Below, piece after piece: positions 15,983-21,777 of a stretch of DNA of 21,777 bases. A program made the position numbers and the translations under genes. The stretch is from Acidobacteriota bacterium (GTDB lineage: Bacteria > Acidobacteriota > Terriglobia > Terriglobales > Acidobacteriaceae). Under the pieces are notes generated by a model. It made no database searches, was not told where the DNA came from, and worked only from the letters and a program-made list of their open reading frames with translations. Each line of letters opens with the position of its first letter. The first letter of the stretch is position 1. Where the stretch lies: the NCBI GenBank assembly GCA_021801945.1, contig JAKABE010000016.1, positions 1 to 21,777 on the forward strand. Reading direction: 5' to 3'.

Positions 15983-16024
15983 GGGAGAGATGCGCTGCCC
16001 CTTTTAGCCGGCTCGCTCTCTCCC
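15983..16024 (+). other. Hairpin B, related to hairpin A
   Basis: GGGAGAGA (15983-15990) pairs perfectly with TCTCTCCC (16017-16024), and further GC pairing is possible inside. The 5' arm and following bases GAGAGATGCGCTGCC repeat hairpin A with one inserted C. Both are followed at some distance by TTTGGAA, suggesting duplication of an element rather than chance. Confidence 0.5.
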
Positions 16025-16271
16025 TTCGTTTTTGGAATCCATCCTCAGTACCGGTTGCGGAAGCACTCTGCCCGCGCGAGGGTTTGAACCAGTACACCTT
16101 CTGCGCCGCTTCCAACCTCCCAGAAGGATGTTGTCTTTAAGCCTTCATCAGGGTTCTTCCTATCTTTCCGCGGAACGTTCCCCGTTTCCAGCATCCCGCC
16201 AAGCCCCTTCGTGGAGTGTCGCTTCTTATTCGCTTGTTGTTTGGCATTGTTTCTCCGGCCAGAGGCCGCGA

Positions 16272-16295
16272 GGCCAGCCGGATGCTGCGCTGGCC
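16272..16295 (+). other. Inverted repeat just before the flp2 control region
   Basis: GGCCAGC (16272-16278) and GCTGGCC (16289-16295) form a perfect seven-base stem with a ten-base loop. It ends two bases before the candidate enhancer site. It may insulate flp2 from upstream transcription, but no T-run follows. Confidence 0.4.
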
Positions 16296-16297
16296 CT

Positions 16298-16313
16298 GTA
16301 AACAGTCGTTTAC
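16298..16313 (+). promoter_or_regulatory. Candidate enhancer-binding site upstream of flp2
   Basis: GTAAACAGTCGTTTAC is a perfect inverted repeat (six-base arms, four-base spacing). It starts 91 bases before the -24 element at 16389, matching the 89-base distance before flp1. The shared first ten bases and the conserved position argue for one common regulator. Confidence 0.68.
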
Positions 16314-16388
16314 GCAAGACTGTGCGGCCCTTTGCGGCTTTTCACTTCAACTGATTGATACTAAATACTATAGAGATGATTACTGAAG

Positions 16389-16404
16389 TGGCATGCCGGG
16401 TGCA
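16389..16404 (+). promoter_or_regulatory. Sigma-54 (-24/-12) promoter of flp2
   Basis: TGGCATGCCGGGTGCA matches TGGCACG-N4-TTGCW at 10 of 12 defined positions, with exact GG-to-GC spacing. It also shares the inner GCC with the flp1 promoter. The predicted transcript start is near 16415, giving a leader of about 43 bases. Confidence 0.75.
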
Positions 16405-16440
16405 GCAAATAGGTCATCCCGGTGGGACCGGGCTATTTGC
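16405..16440 (+). promoter_or_regulatory. Nested inverted repeat at the flp2 transcript start
   Basis: GCAAATAG (16405-16412) is complementary to CTATTTGC (16433-16440). Inside it CCCGGT (16418-16423) pairs with ACCGGG (16427-16432) around a GGG loop, leaving a five-base bulge GTCAT. If transcription starts near 16415, only the inner six-base hairpin is in the RNA, at its extreme 5' end. The outer arms would then act as a DNA dyad. Confidence 0.6.
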
Positions 16441-16457
16441 CACTGGGAGCACAAACG

Positions 16458-16694
16458 ATGAGCAGCTGGCTTCCCATCTCGTTTCGGAAGTTCCGGGCCT
16501 TCAAGAACTGCGAGAGTGGTCAGGATCTGGTCGAATACGCCTTGCTGATCACCCTGATTGCGTTGGCTGTCATCAGCGGAGTTGGATCCATCGCTCAGGG
16601 AATCAGCAACATCTTCACCAACGTAAGCACCTCGCTGTCCGGCAGTCAGGCGCAAGGTTCTGGTTCTGATGGCGGTGATGGGGGAGGGCATTAA
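16458..16694 (+). CDS. Flp family type IVb pilin 2 with extended hydrophilic tail
   Basis: This 78-residue prepilin has a 21-residue leader ending CESG, then QDLVEYALLITLIALAVISG. The cleavage position, Glu and Tyr match those of the first flp product, and both contain STSL after the helix. It then adds 18 residues rich in Gly, Ser and Asp (SGSQAQGSGSDGGDGGGH), absent from pilin 1. ATG 16458 has GGGAG at 16445-16449. An in-frame GTG at 16422 would add 12 residues and overlap the leader hairpin, so it is not favoured. It may be a minor or alternative pilin. It has its own sigma-54 promoter and palindromic site. Confidence 0.93.
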   Translation: MSSWLPISFRKFRAFKNCESGQDLVEYALLITLIALAVISGVGSIAQGISNIFTNVSTSLSGSQAQGSGSDGGDGGGH

Positions 16695-16980
16695 GCCGTG
16701 CCCCAGATGCGGCAAGATCAATAGAGCTTTGCAGACTGGGAAAGAGCCAGTGCGCAGGCCGTTATGAGAGTCTTCGGCCAAAGCTGCCGGCCCGCGATGA
16801 ATTCAGCGCGGTGGATAGGAGATCCGATCACCAGCCTGCCGGCGCGCCATGCGGCGCAGCGGCGCTCGATCTCCGTCTTGCTTGTTCGTTCGCGTCCGAG
16901 GCTGTTAACCAAGATGGAACACGACACCGGAGGCGGATTCAGCCGCGCATACACTGGCAAGGAGACGGAATTGAACCCGG
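16695..16980. other. Gap after flp2 with no supported gene
   Basis: No gene, terminator with T-run or promoter was convincing in these 286 bases. A plus-strand frame from 16764 runs on into the next gene in another phase and is a shadow. AAGGAG at 16959-16964 is the only ribosome-site-like sequence before the next gene. Confidence 0.5.
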
Positions 16981-18729
16981 ATGCTGCTTCCCGCCGCCAA
17001 CGCCAAAAATCCCTCGCTGCTGATTCTGGAATGCGGGTTGACCGCGATTGCTGTGGCGACGGCGTTTGCTTGGCCGGGGCTTGGTGGTGGCTGGTTCAAG
17101 CGCATCGAACGGGCCTTCGCCCGGCTGGCGCGGCGGCGGAGCTTGGCGGTTGCCACGGTTGGCTTGAGCGTAGTGGTGCTGCGCCTGGCCATGCTCCCCG
17201 TTCTTCCCATTCCACTGCCGTTCGTTCCCGACGATTTCAGTTTTCTGCTTCAGGCAGATACCTTTGCCCACGGCCGGCTCACCAATCCCACGCCTGCGAT
17301 GTGGAAGTTTTTCGAGACTATCCACGTCACCATGAAGCCCACCTACCAGTCGATGTACTTTCCGGGCCAGGGATTGCTGCTCGCCGCGGGCAAGGTTCTG
17401 TTTGGGCAGCCGTGGTTCGCGGTCCTCATCGCCAGTGCGCTGATGTGCGCGGTCCTCACATGGATGTTGCAGGCGTGGCTGCCTGCGAACTGGGCCCTGT
17501 TGGGGGGCTTCATCGCGGTTCTGCGTCTGGGCTTGTTCAGTTACTGGACCAATACTTACCATTCCGCCGGTTCGCTGGCCGCTTTGGGTGGTGCGCTGGC
17601 TTTGGGCGGCCTGCCGCGCCTGATGAAGACCTCGCGTCTCCGCTACGCAGTGCTCATAGGGGCGGGCATGGTAACCATGGCCCTTACGCGCCCGTACGAG
17701 GGCATTTTGCTGTGCATTCCGGTTACGATTGTGGTGGTCCGCTGGCTGTGGAAAGGCAAGAACCGCCCCTCCCGCGCAGTGGCCGCGCGCCTCGTCGCAG
17801 CCCCGCTCCTGCTGGTCATCGCCACAGCAGCGTGGATGGGCTATTACGATTACCGTGCTTTCGGAAATCCGCTCACTCCGCCCTACAAAGTGGACCGCGA
17901 GACCTACGCAATCGCGCCCTATTTCGTCTGGCAGCCGCCGCGCCCCGAACCGCACTATCGCTATGTCGCCATGCGCAGCTTTTACAGAAGCGAGATGGAC
18001 TTTTACAACAGCATCCATTCCCTCGCTGGATTTGCTCCATTTTCTTTGGAAAAAGTAGCGTTCATGTTCCTCTTTTATTCCGGCTTCGCTTTGGCGATTC
18101 CTCTCATCATGATGCGAAGGGTATTTCTGGACCGGCGCATCCGCTTTCTGGTGATTGTGGTCCTGGTTTGGGCGGCTGGAATGGCGATCGAAATCTATCT
18201 GTTACCGCACTATGTGGCTCCCTTCACGGCGGCGTTTTACGCTATCGGCTTGCAGGCCATGCGGCACTTGCGGCTGTGGAAGCCGGAGCGCAAGCCGGTA
18301 GGTCTGGCCCTGGTGCGGTTGACGGTGACCGTCTGTGTTCTGCTGGCGGGATTAAGGGTCTTTGCGGCGCCGCTTCATATCGCTCCCAGCGAGTGGCCGG
18401 CAAGCAATTGGAACTGGGTCTGGTGGGGCCCGCAGCATTACGGGGTGGAACGGGCGGCAATCGAGGCCCGTCTGGACCGGCTTCCGGGCGGACAGCTGGT
18501 TATCGTTCGCTATTCGGCCAAGCACAATCCGCTGGACGAATGGGTCTACAACTCGGCCGACATTAATAGTTCCAAAGTCGTATGGGCGAGGTATATGGAT
18601 GCTACCGATAATTTGAAGTTGATTCACCACTACCACAACCGCAAGGTGTGGCTGATTGAGCCGGACGCGATTCCGGCACGGATTTTGCCTTATCCGATGC
18701 CGAAGGAGACGGCGGCTGCGGCGCATTGA
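16981..18729 (+). CDS. GT-C fold membrane glycosyltransferase-like protein (GT39/ArnT-like)
   Basis: This 582-residue protein has about ten membrane spans. The first large loop contains FVPDDFSFLLQADTFAHGRL, with Asp84-Asp85 in the position of the catalytic or metal-binding acidic pair of GT-C enzymes. It continues into KPTYQSMYFPGQGLLLAAGK, a pattern common in GT39/PMT-like proteins. Such enzymes use polyprenyl-phosphate sugars on the periplasmic side; donor and acceptor are unknown. The C-terminal 150 residues are mostly soluble. ATG 16981 is the first possible start in frame (a stop lies at 16972), but the nearest AAGGAG is 16 bases upstream, so the start is less certain. It precedes the GT2 gene by 52 bases in the same direction. 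Confidence 0.75.
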   Translation: MLLPAANAKNPSLLILECGLTAIAVATAFAWPGLGGGWFKRIERAFARLARRRSLAVATVGLSVVVLRLAMLPVLPIPLPFVPDDFSFLLQADTFAHGRLTNPTPAMWKFFETIHVTMKPTYQSMYFPGQGLLLAAGKVLFGQPWFAVLIASALMCAVLTWMLQAWLPANWALLGGFIAVLRLGLFSYWTNTYHSAGSLAALGGALALGGLPRLMKTSRLRYAVLIGAGMVTMALTRPYEGILLCIPVTIVVVRWLWKGKNRPSRAVAARLVAAPLLLVIATAAWMGYYDYRAFGNPLTPPYKVDRETYAIAPYFVWQPPRPEPHYRYVAMRSFYRSEMDFYNSIHSLAGFAPFSLEKVAFMFLFYSGFALAIPLIMMRRVFLDRRIRFLVIVVLVWAAGMAIEIYLLPHYVAPFTAAFYAIGLQAMRHLRLWKPERKPVGLALVRLTVTVCVLLAGLRVFAAPLHIAPSEWPASNWNWVWWGPQHYGVERAAIEARLDRLPGGQLVIVRYSAKHNPLDEWVYNSADINSSKVVWARYMDATDNLKLIHHYHNRKVWLIEPDAIPARILPYPMPKETAAAAH

Positions 18730-18781
18730 GACGAGAGTAGGTGGAAAGCGCACAGGTAAGAGGCGCGAGGAGTAGAAACAG

Positions 18782-19561
18782 ATGATTAACGGAAAACGCA
18801 TTGCCGTGGTGATGCCGGCCTACAACGCCGAAAAGACCCTGGAACAGACCGTGCGCGAGCTGTCCGACGTTGTGGATATCAAGATCCTCGTCGACGATTC
18901 CAGCAAGGACCACACCGCGGAGCTTTCCCGCCGCCTTGGCGTGCAGACCTTTATCCACGACGCTAACTACGGTTATGGGCGCAACCAGCAAACCTGCTAC
19001 CGCGAAGCCCTCGCCGCGGGCGCCGACATCGTGGTCATGGTCCATCCCGACTATCAGTACACGCCCTTGCTGGTTCCGGCCCTGGCGGGCATGGTGGCCA
19101 GCGGCGTCTACGACATGGTCTTGGCCTCGCGCATCTTGGGTGCGGGCGCGCTCAAGGGCGGAATGCCGCTCTATAAATATGTTTCGAACCGCCTGCTCAC
19201 CGCCTTTCAAAACCTTTTTCTCGGCGTAAAGCTCTCCGAATACCACACCGGCTTCCGCGCCTTCTCGCGCGAGCTGCTGCAAACGCTGCCGCTGCTTGAG
19301 AACTCTGACGACTTCGTCTTCGACAACCAGATGATCGCGCAGGCGGTGATGTTCGGCTTCCGCATCGGCGAGGTCTCCTGTCCCACGAAATACTTTGAGG
19401 AAGCCTCCTCCATCAACTTCCGCCGCAGCGTCCAGTATGGACTGGGAGTACTGGCCACCACGGCCAGCTTTGTCCTGCACAAGATGGGAGTCCGGCGGGT
19501 GGTGCGCTTCGACGTCTCGGGCAGGAAGGTCACGCAACAGTACTACGAACGGATCGCCTAG
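18782..19561 (+). CDS. Family 2 glycosyltransferase (dolichyl-phosphate mannosyltransferase-like)
   Basis: This 259-residue protein has a GT-A fold. It begins [18 protein letters not shown], then VDDSSKDHT (Asp38-Asp39), HPDYQY at 88-93 in the place of the metal-binding acidic motif, and [27 protein letters not shown] follows later. These are typical of GT2 enzymes that load sugars onto polyprenyl phosphate. No C-terminal membrane spans of the GtrB kind are present. ATG 18782 follows GAGGAG at 18767-18772. Coupled with the preceding GT-C protein it could supply the lipid-linked sugar used there; this is inferred from order only. The stop touches the start of the next frame. Confidence 0.9.
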   Translation: MINGKRIAVVMPAYNAEKTLEQTVRELSDVVDIKILVDDSSKDHTAELSRRLGVQTFIHDANYGYGRNQQTCYREALAAGADIVVMVHPDYQYTPLLVPALAGMVASGVYDMVLASRILGAGALKGGMPLYKYVSNRLLTAFQNLFLGVKLSEYHTGFRAFSRELLQTLPLLENSDDFVFDNQMIAQAVMFGFRIGEVSCPTKYFEEASSINFRRSVQYGLGVLATTASFVLHKMGVRRVVRFDVSGRKVTQQYYERIA

Positions 19562-20002
19562 GTGCCTCGCGCTGTGGAGAACGGTAAATCGCAGCGTCGG
19601 AAGGGTCCGCAGTTCAGCATCCGCAACGGCGCCTTGGACGCGGATTGCGTTGCCTGTGCCGTTTACGCCCTGGCGCTGGCGGTTTCCATCGCGCCTTGGC
19701 TCCCACCGTTTCCGGCTCCACTGAACCTGGGTGTGAATGCCTCATTCCGGCAGATCGATAGTGGTTTCTCGCAGGCGTGCGCCCGCCGGCTGGTATGGTT
19801 TGAGTTCCCCGCTTACTGCTACGTCCTTTGGCTCCCGACTGCGCTGATTGGAACCGGTGCGATCGCTCTCTCCATCCCGCGTGTACTCGCCATGCTTGGC
19901 GCGTGCGATGGATTCAAGGTCCTAGAATTTGCGCTGCGTAGATGCTCGTCAACAAAAGATCCGCAAAGTGATGACTTGGGGGGTGCGAGCAGAGCACAAT
20001 GA
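19562..20002 (+). CDS. Small hypothetical membrane protein
   Basis: This 146-residue frame starts at GTG immediately after the GT2 stop and ends in an ATGA overlap with the next gene, which supports it being real. It has two hydrophobic regions (about residues 28-50 and 80-113) separated by a polar loop, and a polar C-terminus with SSTKDPQSDD. I recognise no family. There is no strong ribosome site before the GTG, so either translation is coupled to the GT2 gene or the true start lies inside. It could be a fragment of a larger membrane protein, but no frameshift partner is visible. Confidence 0.5.
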   Translation: MPRAVENGKSQRRKGPQFSIRNGALDADCVACAVYALALAVSIAPWLPPFPAPLNLGVNASFRQIDSGFSQACARRLVWFEFPAYCYVLWLPTALIGTGAIALSIPRVLAMLGACDGFKVLEFALRRCSSTKDPQSDDLGGASRAQ

Positions 20003-21282
20003 ATGGGTTCATTGCAACGAGCGCGGCCACTGAACGCCCCCCCCGGCTTCTCGCTTGGCATCACACTCTGATCTTTCTCGCTGCCCTCGCCATCCTGATC
20101 AGTCGCCGCCCGGATGCGCTCTTTCATGCGCAGTTCTACGCCGAGGACGGGCATGTCTGGTTTGCGGACGCCTATAACCTTGGCTGGTGGCGAGCGTTGT
20201 TTTACGCACAGGACGGTTATTTTCAAACCCTCCCGCGCCTCGCAGCGGCTCTGGCGCTGCTGGTGCCCATGGCGCGGGCGCCGCTGGTCACCAACCTGAT
20301 TGCCTTGGCTGTACAGGCGGTGCCCGTGAACCTGATGCTCAGCACGCAATCCTCTAGCTGGGGCAGTCCGTCCTTCCGGGCGTGTTTGGCATTGTGCTAT
20401 CTTGCCCTACCGAACTCCACTGAAATTGCCTTGGGTATTACCGAGTCGCAGTGGCTGCTCGCCCTCATTGCGTTCTTGTTGCTGGTATCGGACCCACCGC
20501 GCAGCAAGGCCGGACGATGGATAGAGTTGCTGGTCTTGACGCTTTCCGGAGTGACTGGCCCCTTCTGCATTTTCCTACTTCCCCTCGCCATTTATTTGGT
20601 GCGAACGCTGGGTGGTTCCCGCCGCCGCACAAACACTATAGTGATGGCTGTATCCGCTCTGTTACAGGCATTCTCGCTGCTGGTGCTGGACGCGCACGTC
20701 CGCCCTCATGACACGCTGGGCGCCAACCCCGCCATGTTCGCGCGCATTCTGGGAGGGAACGTGTTTTTGGGAGCGGTGTTGGGTCGCACGCGGCTTGCCA
20801 TCATGCCGGGCCCCGGCGTGTTCCTGCTGTTGTTGTCGGCAGTGCTGGCCGGATTGGCGATCGCCGCTCTATGCTTCTGGAAATCCAGCCTTCCAATGAG
20901 ACTGTTTCTCATTCTCACCGCCATGTTGCTTGCGGCCTCGATGCTGTCACCCTCGGCATACCCCCCTGCGGGAACCACTGTTTGGCAATTACTGGCCAAT
21001 GCTTGCGGCGGCCGGTATTGGTTTTACCCTTCGCTGGCCTTTGCTTGGTCGCTCCTGTATTGCGTCCGCAGATTGTCAGACGCAGGGAAGATCGTGCCCG
21101 GGCTTTTCCTGGGTGTCATGCTTTTTTCCATTGTGCTCGACTGGAGAGAACCTGCGGTGCCGCCGTCCCATTTCAATCAATATGTGGAGAGCTTTCAAGC
21201 CGCGCCCCCGGGATCGGCTATGGTCATCCAGGAAAATCCGCCGGGCTGGACGATACGGCTCGTAAAGCACTCCTCCGATTGA
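19999..21282 (+). CDS. Multi-span membrane protein, possible glycosyltransferase
   Basis: This 427-residue protein has about ten membrane spans. Its first periplasmic loop contains FYAEDGHVWFADAYNLGWW (Glu49-Asp50) and then GYFQTLPRLAAALALL. An acidic pair in the first loop after span 1 resembles GT-C glycosyltransferases, but I cannot place it in a named family. Its start overlaps the end of the small membrane protein gene (ATGA). Eight C bases occur at 20037-20044 near the 5' end. With GT-C and GT2 genes upstream it probably belongs to one envelope-glycan operon (inference). Confidence 0.65.
   Translation: MNGFIATSAATERPPRLLAWHHTLIFLAALAILISRRPDALFHAQFYAEDGHVWFADAYNLGWWRALFYAQDGYFQTLPRLAAALALLVPMARAPLVTNLIALAVQAVPVNLMLSTQSSSWGSPSFRACLALCYLALPNSTEIALGITESQWLLALIAFLLLVSDPPRSKAGRWIELLVLTLSGVTGPFCIFLLPLAIYLVRTLGGSRRRTNTIVMAVSALLQAFSLLVLDAHVRPHDTLGANPAMFARILGGNVFLGAVLGRTRLAIMPGPGVFLLLLSAVLAGLAIAALCFWKSSLPMRLFLILTAMLLAASMLSPSAYPPAGTTVWQLLANACGGRYWFYPSLAFAWSLLYCVRRLSDAGKIVPGLFLGVMLFSIVLDWREPAVPPSHFNQYVESFQAAPPGSAMVIQENPPGWTIRLVKHSSD
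20037..20044 (+). repeat. Homopolymer of eight C near the 5' end of a membrane protein gene
   Basis: Eight C bases encode part of Arg-Pro-Pro-Arg at about residues 13-16, ahead of the first membrane span. It is shorter than the ten-C run at 13597 but similarly placed. Confidence 0.7.
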
Positions 21283-21372
21283 ATCTTGCAGTAGCAATCT
21301 CGGTTCTCTCAGCAAGCAGCGGCCGGAGTTATACTGGCGCCAGTGCGGGAACCGGAGTTCCCATTTTTCTGG

Positions 21373-21777
21373 ATGCTGCGTTTTGACAGCGCAACACGAG
21401 TCACTCTAAGCCTCGTTTTCCTCCTCTGCGCGCTACTTGCCGGGGCGCAGCCGAAAGCAGCCCTTGCTCCAATTCAGATCACGGTCGTAGACGAGAATGG
21501 GCTGGCGGTTTCCGGCGCGCAGGTTACGATTGCAGAGCCAGAGCTGGCTCCGCTCCACCTCTTTACCGACTACGCCGGCCACTGCACCTTCACTCCCCGC
21601 CAAAACAAGCCCTACGCCATCCGCGCTGCCATGCCCAACTTCTATCAGACGCAGGAGACGAATGTGGATCCGGAGTCCAGCAGCGTGCGCATCGTGATGG
21701 CGCACGAGCAGATGGTGAAAGAGGCGGTGAACGTCGTCGCCTCGCCACCGGGCATCGACACCCAGCAGGTCTCCGAC
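21373..21777 (+). CDS. TonB-dependent receptor with carboxypeptidase-regulatory-like N-terminal domain, 5' part
   Basis: The frame stays open to the right edge (135 residues). It begins with a signal peptide (residues about 1-32, hydrophobic core VTLSLVFLLCALLAG). A small beta-sandwich domain follows (ITVVDENGLAVSGAQVTIAE, then TDYAGHCTFTP), of the carboxypeptidase-regulatory-like type. The sequence then reads KEAVNVVASPPGIDTQQVSD, as at the start of the plug region of Acidobacteria-type TonB-dependent outer-membrane proteins. The substrate cannot be told from this part. ATG 21373 is assumed; GTG 21343, in frame, is an alternative, and GGAG at 21354-21357 is far from the ATG. The TonB-like gene at 9144-10598 is a possible but unproven energy partner. 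Confidence 0.8.
   Translation, partial: MLRFDSATRVTLSLVFLLCALLAGAQPKAALAPIQITVVDENGLAVSGAQVTIAEPELAPLHLFTDYAGHCTFTPRQNKPYAIRAAMPNFYQTQETNVDPESSSVRIVMAHEQMVKEAVNVVASPPGIDTQQVSD

Larger units (their letters stand above)
15654..16297. other. Long non-coding stretch between the two flp genes
   Basis: No reading frame here looks like protein; the longest, 15718-16140, has unbalanced composition and no ribosome site. Several inverted repeats are present: two related GAGAGATGCG hairpins (listed separately), CCCCGG/CCGGGG at 15932-15937 and 15946-15951, and a seven-base stem at 16272-16295. A terminator for flp1 is expected, but none with a T-run was found. The stretch could encode untranslated RNA. 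Confidence 0.55.

Noticed and set aside
15718..16317. Possible genes in the gap between the flp genes (15718-16140 plus, 16045-16317 minus)
   Set aside because: No ribosome site, no hydrophobic or domain pattern, and overlap with inverted repeats. The composition looks non-coding.
16341..16371. Sigma-70-like promoter (TTCACT and TACTAT) before flp2
   Set aside because: Each box matches only four of six positions and the spacing is 19. The sigma-54 site just downstream is much stronger.
15654..16457. Cyclic-di-GMP (GEMM) riboswitch in the flp leaders or the gap
   Set aside because: I looked for the conserved GEMM core and tetraloop-receptor pattern and did not find them; the visible hairpins do not fit that architecture.
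16764..18566. Plus-strand open frame of 600 codons over flp2's downstream gap and the GT-C gene
   Set aside because: The frame at 16981 gives a coherent multi-span membrane protein with the acidic GT-C motif. This one is a compositional shadow.
1..21777. tRNA, rRNA, CRISPR, insertion sequences, integrases
   Set aside because: No cloverleaf-like T-arm sequence in a suitable context, no regularly spaced repeats and no transposase or integrase motifs were seen on either strand.

Overview
The window reads as chromosomal DNA from a GC-rich Gram-negative bacterium, most likely an Acidobacteriota (Terriglobia-type) organism. That placement is inferred from three things: the Tad gene arrangement, the GT87/GT-C glycosyltransferases with Acidobacteria-like sequence, and the 3'-end TonB-dependent receptor with an N-terminal carboxypeptidase-regulatory-like domain followed by the VNVVASPPGID-type segment common in that phylum. 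No rRNA, tRNA, CRISPR array, insertion sequence or phage gene was seen.

About three quarters of the window is a tight adherence (Tad/Flp, type IVb/IVc) pilus locus. Positions 1-9075 (+) form a compact probable operon: the end of a prepilin peptidase, cpaE/tadZ, cpaF/tadA, tadB, tadC, two tandem 31-residue membrane microproteins, a DUF192-PilZ fusion, a TadG-like protein with a beta-helix-like body, and two TadE-like pseudopilins. A TonB-like gene (9144-10598, -) faces this operon. After a 474-base divergent gap come cpaB, the secretin cpaC and a free-standing DUF192 gene (11073-13985, +). A GT87-family membrane glycosyltransferase (13991-15235, -) follows. Then come two Flp pilin genes (15468-15653 and 16458-16694, +), each with its own long upstream region. 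Downstream lie a GT-C type membrane glycosyltransferase, a GT2 glycosyltransferase, two further membrane proteins and the truncated TonB-dependent receptor.

As a system: the peptidase processes the Flp prepilins, CpaF powers assembly on the TadB/TadC platform, CpaE localises it, CpaB/CpaC form the outer-membrane channel, and the TadE/TadG-like proteins are minor or tip subunits. The PilZ fusion suggests cyclic-di-GMP input. The neighbouring glycosyltransferases may decorate pilin or surface polysaccharide (inference only).

The most striking signals are not annotated gene families. (1) Both flp genes carry near-consensus sigma-54 -24/-12 promoters (15396-15411 and 16389-16404). Each is preceded, 89 and 91 bases upstream, by the same inverted repeat GTAAAC-N4-GTTTAC. 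This predicts that the pilins alone are switched by a sigma-54 enhancer-binding protein. (2) Two homologous 31-aa single-membrane-span microproteins sit between tadC and the PilZ gene. (3) A DUF192 domain is fused to PilZ, with a second, canonical DUF192 gene in the same locus. (4) A run of ten C residues lies at the 5' end of the free-standing DUF192 gene.
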